Positions 7,970 to 16,759 of a stretch of 64,000 nt of DNA are shown piece by piece (position 1 is the first letter of the stretch; each line of letters opens with the position of its first letter). Both the position numbers and the translations under genes were made by a program. The stretch spans positions 1,240,001 through 1,304,000 of the forward strand of contig NZ_CP113056.1 of NCBI RefSeq assembly GCF_026625645.1. The letters are read 5' to 3'. This DNA comes from Ancylobacter sp. SL191. GTDB lineage: Bacteria > Pseudomonadota > Alphaproteobacteria > Rhizobiales > Xanthobacteraceae. A model generated the notes under the pieces. It had not been told where the DNA came from and did not search any database. It saw only the letters and a list, made by a program, of their open reading frames with translations.

Positions 7970-8809
7970 ATGAGGTGGCGGACGAGTGTTGCGGCCTTCA
8001 TGGGCGCGGGGCTGCTCCTTCTCACCCCGGTGGCACCGCTCGCGGCGCAGGACTGCCCGTCCCCCGCGCAGCCCGCCGGGCGCGTCGCGGCGGTCGATGG
8101 GTTTGGTGACCTCGTTCTGGAGGATGGCCGCGTGCTGCGCCTCGCCGGCCTCGCCGTGCCGGCGGATGCGTCCGGGGCCGGGGAGGCCGCCTACCGCGCC
8201 GCGCTCGCGCCGCTGGTCGGTCAGGCGCCGCGCATCGCCCTGCTGACCGAGCGGCCGGATCGCCATGGACGGCTCGCCGTCCGGCTGGCGGTGCAGGACG
8301 CGGACGACGCGGCCACCCTCCAAGCGGCCAGCCTCCCAGTACCCAGCGTCAATGAGCGCCTGCTCACACAGGGCCTCGCCGTCATGCGCCCCGAGCCGGG
8401 GCTCGGGGCCTGCCTGCCCGCGCTGCTCGCGGCGGAGGCGCCGGCGCGGCAGGCCAAGCGCGGCCTCTGGGCGGATCTGCCGGTTCCCGCCCGCGATGTC
8501 GCGCGGCTCAGCGCCCAGGAGGGGCGCTTCACAATACTGGCAGGGCGTGTGCTTTCGGTTGGAAAGGGCCGCGCGGTGGATTACCTCAATTTCGGCCCGG
8601 TTTGGCGTAATGACGCTACGGTGCGGCTGACAAAGCCGGCGCGCGCCGCGCTGGAGGCGGCCGGAACGAGCCCCGACGGGCTCGCCGGTGCGTTGATACT
8701 GGCGCGCGGGGTGGTTCATGCCGCCGGCGGTCCGGCGATCACGGTCGAGGAGGCCGGGCAGATCGCGCGGCTGGATGAATGGGACGGGAAGCGGGCGGGG
8801 ACGTGGTGA
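7970..8809 (+). CDS. Secreted thermonuclease-like (SNase-fold) protein
   Basis: 279 residues. The ATG at 7970 is chosen because it starts a clean signal peptide (SVAAFMGAGLLLLTPVAPLAAQ) with cleavage before the Cys-containing mature end. The next 120 residues follow the staphylococcal-nuclease-like OB-fold pattern (GRVLRLAGLAVPAD, a DRHGR motif, then NERLLTQGLAVMRP and AKRGLWAD). The glutamate expected in the first active-site motif is not obvious, so it may be non-catalytic. The C-terminal half resembles a second small domain. It overlaps or abuts the M48 protease gene downstream, so the two are probably one transcript. Confidence 0.72.
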   Translation: MRWRTSVAAFMGAGLLLLTPVAPLAAQDCPSPAQPAGRVAAVDGFGDLVLEDGRVLRLAGLAVPADASGAGEAAYRAALAPLVGQAPRIALLTERPDRHGRLAVRLAVQDADDAATLQAASLPVPSVNERLLTQGLAVMRPEPGLGACLPALLAAEAPARQAKRGLWADLPVPARDVARLSAQEGRFTILAGRVLSVGKGRAVDYLNFGPVWRNDATVRLTKPARAALEAAGTSPDGLAGALILARGVVHAAGGPAITVEEAGQIARLDEWDGKRAGTW

Positions 8810-8844
8810 GGGCGCCACAGCAGAACGCATCGGCCGGACGGGGC

Positions 8845-10329
8845 ATGACGGGCGCGGCGCCGCGCATGGCCCGCGCGCTGGCGCTTGCCGGCCTGTTCGC
8901 GCTCGTCCTCCTGCTGGCCGGCTGCGCGGGACTGGAACCCGCCCGGCAGGCGCAGGCCCCGACCCCGCAGGCCGCCCCCGGCTTCGACGACACGATGACG
9001 CCGGCGCAGCGCCGCGAGCATGAGCGGCTCGTCGCCTCCTATGGCGGCGCCTATAACGACCCCAAGCTCCAGACCGAGGTGCAGCAGATCGTCACCCGGC
9101 TGGTCGCCGCCTCCGAGCGGCCCGACCAGAAATACCGCGTCACCATCCTCAACTCGCCGGCCATCAACGCCTTCGCTTTGCCGAACGGCTCGCTCTATGT
9201 GACGCGCGGCCTGCTCGCGCTCGCCTCCGACAATGCGGAGATCGCCTCGGTGCTGGCGCATGAGATGGCGCATGTCATCGCCAACCACGCGGCGACGCGC
9301 GAGGACCAGATGAAGCAGGCGGTGCTCGTCTCCCGCGTCATTTCCGATGTGGTGAATGATCCTGACCTGGGCGCGCTGGCGCTGGCCAAGAGCCGCATCT
9401 CGCTGGCGAGCTTCTCGCGGGCGCAGGAGCTGGAGGCGGACGCGATCGGCGTCGGCATCAGCGCGCGGGCGGGCTTCGATCCCTATGGTGCCGAGCGCTT
9501 CCTCACCACCATGGGCAAGCAGGCCTCGCTGAAGACCGCCTCGACCATGGGCCAGACCGGCGCGGGCGAGCAGGCGGACTTCCTCGCCACCCACCCGGCG
9601 ACGCCCGAGCGCATCTCCATCGTGATGGCCAATGCCCGCGAATATGCCTCGCCCAACAAGCCGGGCGAGCGCGACCGGGGCGAGTATCTCGCGGCGATCG
9701 ACGGGCTCGTCTATGGCGACGACCCGAAGGAAGGCTTCATTCGCGGCCGCCGCTTCTTCCACCCCAAGCTCGGCTTCACCTTCAGCGCGCCGGAAGGCTT
9801 CGCGCTGGAGAACACCTCGCAGGCCGTGCTCGGCGCCTCCGCCTCGGGGCGCGAGGCGCTGCGGCTCGACGCGGTGCGCGTGCCCGGCGACCAGTCGCTG
9901 GCGCAGTATCTCTCCTCCGGCTGGATCGAGGGTGTCGAAGTGTCCTCGGTGGAGAGCCTGGTGCTGAACGGCTTTCCGGCGGCGACCGCCGTGGCGCGCG
10001 GCGACCAGTGGTCGTTCCGCATGTTCGCCATCCGCTTCGGCAGCGATGTCTACCGGCTGATCTTCGCCGCGCGCGAACTGACCCCGGAACTCGACCAGTC
10101 GTTCCGCGCGGCGGCGGAGACCTTCCGGCGCGTCTCCATCGAGGAGGCGGAGAATGTGAAGCCGCTGCGCATCCGCATCGTGACCGCCGGCATTACCGAC
10201 ACGCCGGAGAAGATGGCAGCGAAGATGGACACGCAGGACAAGGCGCTGGAGCGTTTCCTGATCCTCAACGGCCTCGATCGCGGCGACAAGCTCGTCTATG
10301 GCGAGGAGTACAAGATCGTCGCGGAATAG
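8845..10329 (+). CDS. M48-family metalloprotease lipoprotein (BepA-like)
   Basis: 494 residues. A signal sequence ends in a lipobox (LVLLLAGC), so the mature protein is probably lipid-anchored in the periplasm. The catalytic zinc motif HEMAH lies near residue 140 and the third ligand region QELEADAIGV near 195, followed by the typical THPATPERI motif. A C-terminal domain ends with a LysM-like DRGDKLVYGEEYKIV segment. Such proteases act in outer-membrane protein and LPS quality control. Starts further upstream (GTG 8803/8806) or at ATG 8866 are possible; 8845 is preferred as the first ATG before the lipoprotein signal. Confidence 0.88.
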   Translation: MTGAAPRMARALALAGLFALVLLLAGCAGLEPARQAQAPTPQAAPGFDDTMTPAQRREHERLVASYGGAYNDPKLQTEVQQIVTRLVAASERPDQKYRVTILNSPAINAFALPNGSLYVTRGLLALASDNAEIASVLAHEMAHVIANHAATREDQMKQAVLVSRVISDVVNDPDLGALALAKSRISLASFSRAQELEADAIGVGISARAGFDPYGAERFLTTMGKQASLKTASTMGQTGAGEQADFLATHPATPERISIVMANAREYASPNKPGERDRGEYLAAIDGLVYGDDPKEGFIRGRRFFHPKLGFTFSAPEGFALENTSQAVLGASASGREALRLDAVRVPGDQSLAQYLSSGWIEGVEVSSVESLVLNGFPAATAVARGDQWSFRMFAIRFGSDVYRLIFAARELTPELDQSFRAAAETFRRVSIEEAENVKPLRIRIVTAGITDTPEKMAAKMDTQDKALERFLILNGLDRGDKLVYGEEYKIVAE

Positions 10330-10353
10330 CCGGGCGGCAGCGCGCCTCCGGCC

Positions 10354-11223
10354 TCAGCCGAAGGCGCCGCGCGGCACGCCCTCGCCCTGGGTGAGGGCGA
10401 CGCGCAGCTTCTCGATGGCGCGGCTCTCGATCTGCCGCACCCGCTCCTTGGAGATGCCGAGCCGCGCGCCGAGCGTTTCCAGCGTCTCGCTCTCCTCGCT
10501 CAGCCGTCGCGCCTTGATGATGCGGATCTCGCGCTCGTTGAGCGCGGTCAGCGCCCGGTGCAGCCAGCGCCGGCGGCGGGCGCCGTCGATCTGCTGCGAC
10601 ACCTGCTCGTCGGGCAGCGGGTCGGTGGCGATGAGCTGGTCCATGCGCTCGGCGCCATTCTCGTCGTCCGAGGCAAGCGGGGCGTTGAGCGACAGGTCGG
10701 GAATGTTGAGGCGTGCATCCATGCGGGCGACCTCGACCGGGTTCACCCCGAGATTGCGGGCGATGGAGAGGTGCATCTCCTCGCGCGTCGCGGTGCTGTC
10801 GGCGCGCTCAAGCTTGGCGCGCATGCGGCGCAGATTGAAGAATAGCGCCTTCTGGCCGGAAGAGGTGCCGCCGCGCACGATGGACCAGTTGCGTAGCACA
10901 TAGTCCTGAATGGCGGCGCGGATCCACCAGGTCGCGTAGGTCGAGAAGCGCACCTCATGCGCCGTCTCGAAGCGGGCGGCGGCCTCCATCAGGCCGATAT
11001 GGCCTTCTTGGACGAGGTCCGACATGGGCAGGCCGTAATTGCGGAAGCGCCGGGCAATGGCGATGGCAAGGCGCATATGGGCGCGGATGAGGGCGTGCAG
11101 CGCCTGCTCGTCGCGCGCCTCGCTCCAGCGGCGGGCGAGCTCATATTCCTGCTCGCGGCCAAGCAGCGGTGCCTTCATCGCTTCACGCGCCAGCCGGCTG
11201 TGGCGCTCGCCCGGATCGCTCAT
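10354..11223 (-). CDS. rpoH: RNA polymerase sigma-32 factor, RpoH2 type
   Basis: 289 residues. Region 2 is intact (AIARRFRNYGLPMSDLVQEGHIGLMEAAARFE and FSTYATWWIRAAIQDYVLRNWS), followed by the RpoH box QKALFFNLRR that separates heat-shock sigma factors from others, and region 4 with the HTH TLGARLGISKERVRQIESRAIEKLR. In Hyphomicrobiales RpoH2 serves oxidative and other stress responses beside RpoH1. It is convergent with the M48 protease gene and lies two genes from carD, a usual neighbour. The ATG at 11223 (MSDPGERH) is taken over an upstream in-frame start. Confidence 0.93.
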   Translation of the reverse strand: MSDPGERHSRLAREAMKAPLLGREQEYELARRWSEARDEQALHALIRAHMRLAIAIARRFRNYGLPMSDLVQEGHIGLMEAAARFETAHEVRFSTYATWWIRAAIQDYVLRNWSIVRGGTSSGQKALFFNLRRMRAKLERADSTATREEMHLSIARNLGVNPVEVARMDARLNIPDLSLNAPLASDDENGAERMDQLIATDPLPDEQVSQQIDGARRRRWLHRALTALNEREIRIIKARRLSEESETLETLGARLGISKERVRQIESRAIEKLRVALTQGEGVPRGAFG

Positions 11224-11324
11224 GCGCGTCTCCCCACGGCTCCGGTCATGACCCCGCACGCGCCGGGCGCGCCGGACAGGACCAACCGCAAGTGAACGCC
11301 GGGAGGCGCCGAAGGTTCCCCCGC

Positions 11325-11642
11325 TCAGGCGGCGGTGGAGTCGGAAGGCGAGCGCAGCGGGGTGATACGCGCGAGCGCGGCCGCGAGCTGCGGGGTCTGG
11401 GTCTCCACCTCATAGCTCTGCTGGAGGTTCAGCCAGAAGCCCGGTGAGGTGCGGAAGAAGCGGGCGAGCCGCAGCGCCGTGTCGGTGGAGATGCCGATTT
11501 CCTCGCGGACGATGCGCTCGATGCGGGTGCGCGGCAGACCGAGCGCTCGCGCAAGCTGCCCGGCGCTCATGCCCAGCGGCACGAGATACTCCTCCCGCAG
11601 GAATTCCCCGGGGTGCAGAGGTCGCGCAAAGGTGACGGCCAT
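11325..11642 (-). CDS. higA: HigA family antitoxin (XRE HTH)
   Basis: 105 residues with the HigA start LHPGEFLREEYLVPLGMSAG, an HTH (QLARALGLPRTRIERIVREE, residues about 28-48), and the family motif TALRLARFFRTSPGFWLNLQ. It should neutralise the HigB toxin encoded 12 bases upstream and repress the shared promoter through the palindrome at 11976-11992. The toxin-first gene order is the usual one for higBA. Confidence 0.94.
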   Translation of the reverse strand: MAVTFARPLHPGEFLREEYLVPLGMSAGQLARALGLPRTRIERIVREEIGISTDTALRLARFFRTSPGFWLNLQQSYEVETQTPQLAAALARITPLRSPSDSTAA

Positions 11643-11654
11643 GGCGAATCTCCC

Positions 11655-11936
11655 TCAGTGGTAATCGACGATCTCGACGTCTTCGGCGCCGCGCGAGGTC
11701 CAGCGGAAGCAGATACGCCACTGGTCGTTGATGCGGATCGAGTGCTGTCCCTGCCGATCCCCTTTCAGCGCCTCAAGCCGGTTGCCCGGCGGAGACCGCA
11801 AGTCCTCAAGCTCCACGGCGGCATTGACCGCCCGGAGCCGGCGCTCCGCCTGCCGCAGCAGATCAGCCGGAAACCCCTTCGGCGCCCGCCCCGCCAGCAC
11901 ATGCTCGACATGCTTGCCCCGCGTGGAGACGATCAT
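11655..11936 (-). CDS. higB: HigB family mRNA-interferase toxin
   Basis: 93 residues of the RelE/ParE fold, HigB branch: AERRLRAVNAAVELEDLRSPPGNRLEALKGDR, then QHSIRINDQWRICFRW and the ending VEIVDYH. Members cleave mRNA at the ribosome. The SD-like GAAAGGA lies just upstream of the ATG. It is the first gene of the higBA operon and is transcribed from the promoter at 11973-12001. The length and all core motifs are normal, so it is probably active. Confidence 0.93.
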   Translation of the reverse strand: MIVSTRGKHVEHVLAGRAPKGFPADLLRQAERRLRAVNAAVELEDLRSPPGNRLEALKGDRQGQHSIRINDQWRICFRWTSRGAEDVEIVDYH

Positions 11937-11972
11937 GGCGTCCTTTCTACCGTGCGGGAGCGATCGGTCAGA

Positions 11973-12001
11973 ATTGTATCAATCGTTGATACCTAGGACA
12001 A
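11973..12001 (-). promoter_or_regulatory. higBA promoter with embedded HigA operator
   Basis: Minus strand: -35 TTGTCC (11996-12001), 17-base spacer, -10 TACAAT (11973-11978). Within it lies GTATCAA-TCG-TTGATAC (11976-11992), a perfect 7-bp inverted repeat overlapping the -10. Binding of HigA here would block RNA polymerase, the standard toxin-antitoxin autorepression. Confidence 0.78.
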
Positions 12002-12035
12002 CAGCGTCTCCGCGCGCCTGATCGCCACGCCACTT

Positions 12036-12116
12036 CCCGTCATGCCCGGCCTTGGGCCGGGCATCCATGACTTGGAATGCGCCGGTAAAGTCATGGATGG
12101 CCGGGCTGATCCACGG
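12036..12116. repeat. REP-like palindromic element, copy 1
   Basis: Contains GTCATGCCCGGCCTTGGGCC with its complement GCCGGGCATCCATGAC, then GTCATGGATGGCCGGG. The same GTCATG/CCCGG hairpin pair is found at 63060-63156. Such paired palindromes are dispersed intergenic repeats in Hyphomicrobiales. It sits between higBA and carD. Confidence 0.7.
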
Positions 12117-12177
12117 ATCACCTCCCGGGACGGTCGTGACCCCCGAGGGGTGCCCCCAGCCCCGCCGTCTCCCAACG

Positions 12178-12205
12178 AAAAAGCCCGGCGCAAGGCCGGG
12201 CTTTT
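12178..12205. terminator. Rho-independent terminator, carD side
   Basis: AAAAAGCCCGG - CGCAAGG - CCGGGCTTTT: a GC-rich stem with A and T runs on both sides, so it can work in both directions. It lies 26 bases past the carD stop codon. Confidence 0.85.
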
Positions 12206-12231
12206 CCTGAAACGTTCGGAAGGCGTGCCGC

Positions 12232-12831
12232 TCAGGCGGCGGCTTCCTCGGCGTCGTCCTCGGCCACTTCGGCCTCGGCTTCCGCCTCGCCCTTGCCGGT
12301 GCGGCGCGGGCCCTTGAGCAGGTTCTGCTCGATCTGCTTGATCGCCTCGGTCTCGGTCAGGTTCTCAACCGCCGCGAGCTCGCGGGCCATGCGGTCGAGC
12401 GCGGCCTCGTAGAGCTGGCGCTCGGAATAGGACTGCTCGGGCTGGGCGTCGGAGCGGTAGAGGTCGCGCACCACTTCGGAGATCGCGACGAGATCGCCGG
12501 AATTGATCTTCGCCTCATATTCCTGGGCGCGGCGGCTCCACATGGTGCGCTTCACGCGGGCGCGGCCCTTGAGGGTCTCCAGCGCCTTCTTCATCACGGT
12601 GGCGTCCGAAAGCTTGCGCATGCCGACGGTGGCGATCTTCGGCACCGGCACGCGCAGCGTCATCTTGTCCTTTTCGAAATGAATGACGAAAAGCTCAAGC
12701 TTGAAACCCGCGACTTCCTGCTCTTCGATCGCCATGATGCGTCCCACGCCATGCGAGGGATAGACGATGTGCTCGCCCGTCTTGAAACCCTGGCGGATGT
12801 TGGTGGACGGCTTCTTCGTCGTCGACGTCAT
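12232..12831 (-). CDS. carD: CarD-family RNA polymerase-binding regulator
   Basis: 199 residues. The N-terminal CarD/Tudor-like RNAP-interaction domain (residues about 12-75; GEHIVYPSHGVGRIMAIEEQ, then KMTLRVPVPK) is followed by the helical DNA-contacting domain (SRRAQEYEAKINSGDLVAISEVVRDLYR). The tail is an acidic Glu/Ala-rich stretch common in alphaproteobacterial members. CarD stabilises open promoter complexes, particularly at rRNA and stress promoters. It is followed by a strong terminator and preceded by a good candidate promoter at 13091-13118. The start MTSTTKKP is the usual one. Confidence 0.95.
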   Translation of the reverse strand: MTSTTKKPSTNIRQGFKTGEHIVYPSHGVGRIMAIEEQEVAGFKLELFVIHFEKDKMTLRVPVPKIATVGMRKLSDATVMKKALETLKGRARVKRTMWSRRAQEYEAKINSGDLVAISEVVRDLYRSDAQPEQSYSERQLYEAALDRMARELAAVENLTETEAIKQIEQNLLKGPRRTGKGEAEAEAEVAEDDAEEAAA

Positions 12832-13249
12832 GCTGTGCCTGCTCCTGGGTCTCGGTTCTTCGGCGCCACGCCGCCCTCGACGCGCGTCGCCTCGCGGGCT
12901 GCCGCGCGCGAGGACAAGAAACACCCCGGCTGTGGCGGATGCCGCAGCCGTACTTCAGCCGTCGACGGAAAATTCAGGAAGTCCCGGCGCGCGGAGGCGC
13001 GCTGGACGAGAACCCGACATGAATTCCGGGAAGATCGCTCCGGTTCGGGAGCGTTGCACCATGGCAAATCCATTCGACTGCACGAGCAGCCTTATAACAC
13101 AAATCCGGTGGAAATCAAAATACTGCCGCAATGCAGCGCGCACGCGGATTCGCTCGCGGCGCGAGGGCCGCGGCGGCGTGTCAGGCGCCAGGACAGGCGC
13201 TACATGGCGGCGTCGGCCTTCCCGTAACGGGCGCCGCAGCGGTGCGTCG
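12832..13249. other. Intergenic region between fdxA and carD
   Basis: 418 bases, mostly GC-rich and without a credible coding frame. The AT-rich part near 13090-13125 holds the probable carD promoter, which would give carD a 5' leader of about 255 bases. I recognise no RNA family in that leader. Confidence 0.5.
13091..13118 (-). promoter_or_regulatory. Candidate sigma-70 promoter of carD
   Basis: Minus strand -35 TTGATT (13113-13118), 16-base spacer, -10 TATAAG (13091-13096), in the only AT-rich stretch of the region. Confidence 0.5.
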
Positions 13250-13585
13250 TCAGTCCTGCTTACCCGGTTCGGGCGAGAGATACTGTAGCTTGTCGGCTAC
13301 ACCATCCCATTCCTTCGCCTCGGGCAGCGGATCCTTGCGCTCGGTGATGTTCGGCCAGACCTTGGAATAATCGGCGTTGAGCGTGAGCCATTTGTCGAGG
13401 CCCGGCTCGGTGTCCGGCTTGATCGCCTCGGCCGGGCATTCGGGCTCGCACACGCCGCAATCGATGCACTCGTCCGGATGGATGACGAGGAAGTTCTCGC
13501 CCTCATAGAAACAGTCGACGGGACACACCGAGACGCAGTCGGTGTACTTGCACTTGATGCAATTGTCCGTGACGACGTAGGTCAT
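13250..13585 (-). CDS. fdxA: Seven-iron ferredoxin FdxA
   Basis: 111 residues, the usual length. The N-terminal half carries both cluster motifs: [18 protein letters not shown] and [16 protein letters not shown], the arrangement of [3Fe-4S][4Fe-4S] ferredoxins of the FdxA type. The C-terminal 45 residues form the normal helical tail ([17 protein letters not shown]). It is an electron carrier in the cytoplasm. In many relatives the order is helicase, S4-domain protein, fdxA, carD; here carD follows as expected but proA, not the S4 protein, lies upstream. Confidence 0.96.
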   Translation of the reverse strand: MTYVVTDNCIKCKYTDCVSVCPVDCFYEGENFLVIHPDECIDCGVCEPECPAEAIKPDTEPGLDKWLTLNADYSKVWPNITERKDPLPEAKEWDGVADKLQYLSPEPGKQD

Positions 13586-13747
13586 TCATCCGGTCTCCGC
13601 GCGAGGCATGTGGTTTGGCCCGCGGTCATCCCCTAGCGCACCCTCTTTTGGGGCGCAAGGAAGCTGTTTGGAACGATATTGAACGCCGCAAACCCGTGAA
13701 AACCCGCATGGGCGCTGAATCGCGCGCCCAGGCGGGCCGCCGCCGGC

Positions 13748-15085
13748 TCAGGGGCGGATCTGGCCGGTGCCGCGCACGCGGTACTTGAACGAGGTGAGCT
13801 GTTCCGCGCCCACCGGCCCGCGCGCGTGCATCCGCCCCGTGGCGATGCCGATCTCGCCGCCGAAACCGAACTCGCCGCCATCGGCGAACTGGGTCGAGGC
13901 ATTGTGAACGACGATGGCCGAATCCACCTCGGCGAGGAAGCGCTCGGCGGCGGCCGCATCCTCGGTGAGGATTGCGTCCGTGTGATGGGAGCCATGCGTC
14001 TCGATATGGTCGATCGCCGCATCGAGCCCGTCCACCAGCTTCACCGCGATCACCGCGTCGAGATATTCGGTGCGCCAGTCGTCTTCGCTGGCGGGGGTGA
14101 CGCGCGCATCGACCGCCAGCGCGGCCTCGTCGCCGCGCACCGCGCAGCCGGCGTCGAGCAGCATGGTGACCAGCGGGGCGAGCAGCGTGTCGGCGGCGCG
14201 CGAATCCACCAGCAGCGTCTCGGCCGCGCCGCACACGCTGGTGCGCCGCAGCTTGGCGTTCCTGACGATGGTCAGCGCCTTGGCGAGGTCGGCGGCCTGG
14301 TCGACATAGACGTGAACAATGCCTTCCAGATGGGCGAAGACCGGCACGCGCGCCTCCGCCTGCACGCGGGCGACGAGGCTCTTGCCGCCGCGCGGCACGA
14401 TCACGTCGAGCGTGCCGTCGAGGCCGGCGAGCATGGCGCCCACCGCCGCGCGGTCGCGGGTCGGCACCAGCTGGATGGCGTCGGCGGGAAGGCCGGCCGC
14501 CGTGATGCCCTCGACCATCGCCGCATGGATGGCGCGGCTGGAATTGAAGCTGTCCGAGCCGCCGCGCAGGATCACCGCATTGCCGGCCTTGAGGCAGAGG
14601 CTGCCGGCGTCCGCCGTCACATTGGGCCGGCTCTCATAGATCACGCCGATGACGCCGAGCGGGGTGCGCACGCGCTCGAGGCGCAGGCCGTTCGGCCGCT
14701 CCCAGCTCTCCGTCACCGCGCCGACGGGATCGGGCAGGGCGGCGATCTCGGCGACGGCGCTGGCGACGCCTTCGAGCCGGGCGGGGGTCAGGGCGAGGCG
14801 GTCGATCACCGACTCGGCGATGCCCGCGGCGCGGGCGGTGGCGACATCCTCGGCATTGGCGCTGAGGATCTCGCCCGCACGGGCGCGGATCGCCGCGGCG
14901 GCGCCGTTCAGCGCCGCGGTTTTGGTCGCGGCGGGCGCCAGAGCGAGGGCACGGGCGGCGGCGCGGGCGCGCCGGCCCATGGCGAGCATCAGCGCCTCGA
15001 CCTCGGCCGGCGCCGCACCCGCCGGCGCCGGCGCGCGGCGGCCGGTGTCGGAGGCGGAAACGGCGCGGGCGGCGGAGGCGGACAT
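13748..15085 (-). CDS. proA: Glutamate-5-semialdehyde dehydrogenase (gamma-glutamyl phosphate reductase)
   Basis: 445 residues, normal for ProA. Visible motifs include [37 protein letters not shown], the active-site Cys in the [13 protein letters not shown] segment near residue 285, and the C-terminal [18 protein letters not shown]. It makes the second step of proline synthesis, reducing gamma-glutamyl phosphate with NADPH. The usual partners proB (upstream) and nadD (downstream) are both absent here; nadD is at 48.7 kb on the other strand. The [12 protein letters not shown] is taken; an in-frame TTG lies five codons earlier. Confidence 0.95.
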   Translation of the reverse strand: MSASAARAVSASDTGRRAPAPAGAAPAEVEALMLAMGRRARAAARALALAPAATKTAALNGAAAAIRARAGEILSANAEDVATARAAGIAESVIDRLALTPARLEGVASAVAEIAALPDPVGAVTESWERPNGLRLERVRTPLGVIGVIYESRPNVTADAGSLCLKAGNAVILRGGSDSFNSSRAIHAAMVEGITAAGLPADAIQLVPTRDRAAVGAMLAGLDGTLDVIVPRGGKSLVARVQAEARVPVFAHLEGIVHVYVDQAADLAKALTIVRNAKLRRTSVCGAAETLLVDSRAADTLLAPLVTMLLDAGCAVRGDEAALAVDARVTPASEDDWRTEYLDAVIAVKLVDGLDAAIDHIETHGSHHTDAILTEDAAAAERFLAEVDSAIVVHNASTQFADGGEFGFGGEIGIATGRMHARGPVGAEQLTSFKYRVRGTGQIRP

Positions 15086-15328
15086 GAGTGTCACTCGCAA
15101 AGCCGGCCACGCGGGAGCGCGCGGCCATCAAGGGGCGCCCTTCCTATCACAACCGGGCCGGGGGCGGCAAAGCATGGGTCGCGTGCGACAGGGCCCACGC
15201 GGGCCCCGGCCGTTCCCCACCTATCCCCCACCCGGCGCATCTGCCGCGACGGCCTGCCCTTGCCATTTGGCCTGCGGTATCCGATGTGACGTGCAGCCGT
15301 CGCGCCAATAAGGAGACTGGGCGTCTTG

Positions 15329-16159
15329 ATGCGTGCCTTCGACATCGCGTGGGACGCCTTCTGGCGCTTCGTCGAGGATGATGGCTGGGCGATCTCCAGC
15401 CATATCGCGCTGTCGGCGTTGATGTCGCTGTTCCCCTTCCTCATCTTCGTCACCGCGCTCGCCGCCTTCTTCGATTTCAAGAATCTGGCCGACGAGACGG
15501 TGCAGCTCATGCTGGAGGCGTGGCCCTCGCAGGTCGCCGATCCCATTGGCCGCGAAATAAAGAACGTGCTCACCCAGGTCCGCACCGATGTGCTGACCAT
15601 CGGTGTGGTGCTGGCCATCTACTTCTCGTCGAACGGCATTGAGAGCCTGCGCATCGGCCTCAACCGCGCCTATGGCGTGCGCGAGCAGCGCGCCTGGTAC
15701 TGGCTGCGCCTCGAATCCATCGGTTATGTCGTGGTCGGCGCGGCCGGGCTGCTGGCTTTGTCCTTCCTCGTCGTGCTCGGCCCGGTGCTGTGGCTGACCG
15801 CCGTGCGCTGGGTGCCGGCGCTCGCGCCCTTCGGCTGGGTGATCACGTTTCTGCGCTATGCCGCGACCTCGGCGATCCTGATCGTCGCGCTGGTGGTGGC
15901 GCATATGTGGCTGCCATCGGGCAAGCGCTCGCTGGCCGATGTGGCGCCGGGCATCCTGGTCACGCTCGCCTTGTGGCTGGCGGCGGGTGCCGCCTTCGGG
16001 CGCTATCTCGCGGAATTCGCCAATAACTATGTCACCACCTATGCCGGCCTTGCCTCGGTGATGATCGCGCTGGTGTTCCTCTACACCACCGCCTCGATCT
16101 TCGTGTATGGCGGCGAACTCAACGCCGCGATCCGCCGCGCCCGCGAGGGCCGCCTTTAG
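15329..16159 (+). CDS. YihY/BrkB-family inner-membrane protein
   Basis: 276 residues with six hydrophobic helices. The family pattern is visible: AISSHIALSALMSLFPFLIFVTALA at the start, SSNGIESLRIGLNRAYGVRE in the middle, LPSGKRSLADVAPGILVTLALWLAAG and the end ASVMIALVFLYTTASIFVYGGELNAA. Function of the family is unsettled (formerly misnamed RNase BN). A Shine-Dalgarno AAGGAG at 15310-15315 is 13 bases from this ATG but 10 from an in-frame TTG at 15326, so the TTG may be the real start. Confidence 0.88.
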   Translation: MRAFDIAWDAFWRFVEDDGWAISSHIALSALMSLFPFLIFVTALAAFFDFKNLADETVQLMLEAWPSQVADPIGREIKNVLTQVRTDVLTIGVVLAIYFSSNGIESLRIGLNRAYGVREQRAWYWLRLESIGYVVVGAAGLLALSFLVVLGPVLWLTAVRWVPALAPFGWVITFLRYAATSAILIVALVVAHMWLPSGKRSLADVAPGILVTLALWLAAGAAFGRYLAEFANNYVTTYAGLASVMIALVFLYTTASIFVYGGELNAAIRRAREGRL

Positions 16160-16211
16160 CCGCGCTCTGTGGCATCCATCGTCAGGCGCCCGGGCATCCG
16201 AGCAGCGCTTG

Positions 16212-16257
16212 CTCTCATTTACATACCATGTTATATAATAAGATATGTAAATGAGAG
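16212..16257 (+). promoter_or_regulatory. MarR operator and promoter: 14-bp perfect inverted repeat
   Basis: CTCTCATTTACATA (16212-16225) and its exact complement TATGTAAATGAGAG (16244-16257) flank an 18-base AT-rich centre that contains a TATAAT -10 (16234-16239). The second arm ends ten bases before the MarR start codon. A dimeric MarR protein bound here would cover the promoter, so autorepression is likely. Confidence 0.7.
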
Positions 16258-16267
16258 AACCCGCGGG

Positions 16268-16759
16268 ATGGACGACATTCTCCGCCGCCTCGGCCATCTC
16301 GCGCTCGGCAGCCGGCTGAAACGGCTCGGCGAGCAGTTCCAGGCCGATACCCAGCACGTGCTCGACACGCTTGATCCGGCCGTGCCCTCCGGCCAGCACC
16401 CCTTCATTGCCGCCCTCGGCGCGCTGGGGCCGCTCACCGTCGGCGAGCTGGCGCAGGCGCTCGGCGTGTCGCAGCCGGGGGTGACGCGTACGATCGCGGG
16501 GCTCGTCGGGCGCGGTCTGGTCGAGACGCGGCCGGGTTCCCGGGACCAGCGACAGAAGGTCGTCTCGCTGACCGATGCCGGTCGCCGGCTGGTGGACCTC
16601 GCCAGGAGCGAGCTCTGGCCTCAGATCGACGCCGCCGTGGCGGAGCTTTGCGCCGGGCTTGAGGGGCCGCTGCTCGACCAGTTGACGACGATCGAGGACC
16701 GGCTCGCCGCCGAACCGCTGCACCGGCGCGTCGCCCGCCGCAGGGAGACGGGACGATGA
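16268..16759 (+). CDS. MarR-family transcriptional regulator
   Basis: 163 residues. The winged HTH spans about 55-115: LTVGELAQALGVSQPGVTRTIAGL as the recognition helices and SRDQRQKVVSLTDAGRRLV as the wing, which keeps the D-R wing residues typical of MarR. The ATG at 16268 follows directly after the 14-bp inverted repeat. It overlaps the GNAT acetyltransferase gene by four bases (ATGA), so the pair is one operon in which the regulator probably controls itself and the acetyltransferase. Ligand unknown. Confidence 0.9.
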   Translation: MDDILRRLGHLALGSRLKRLGEQFQADTQHVLDTLDPAVPSGQHPFIAALGALGPLTVGELAQALGVSQPGVTRTIAGLVGRGLVETRPGSRDQRQKVVSLTDAGRRLVDLARSELWPQIDAAVAELCAGLEGPLLDQLTTIEDRLAAEPLHRRVARRRETGR

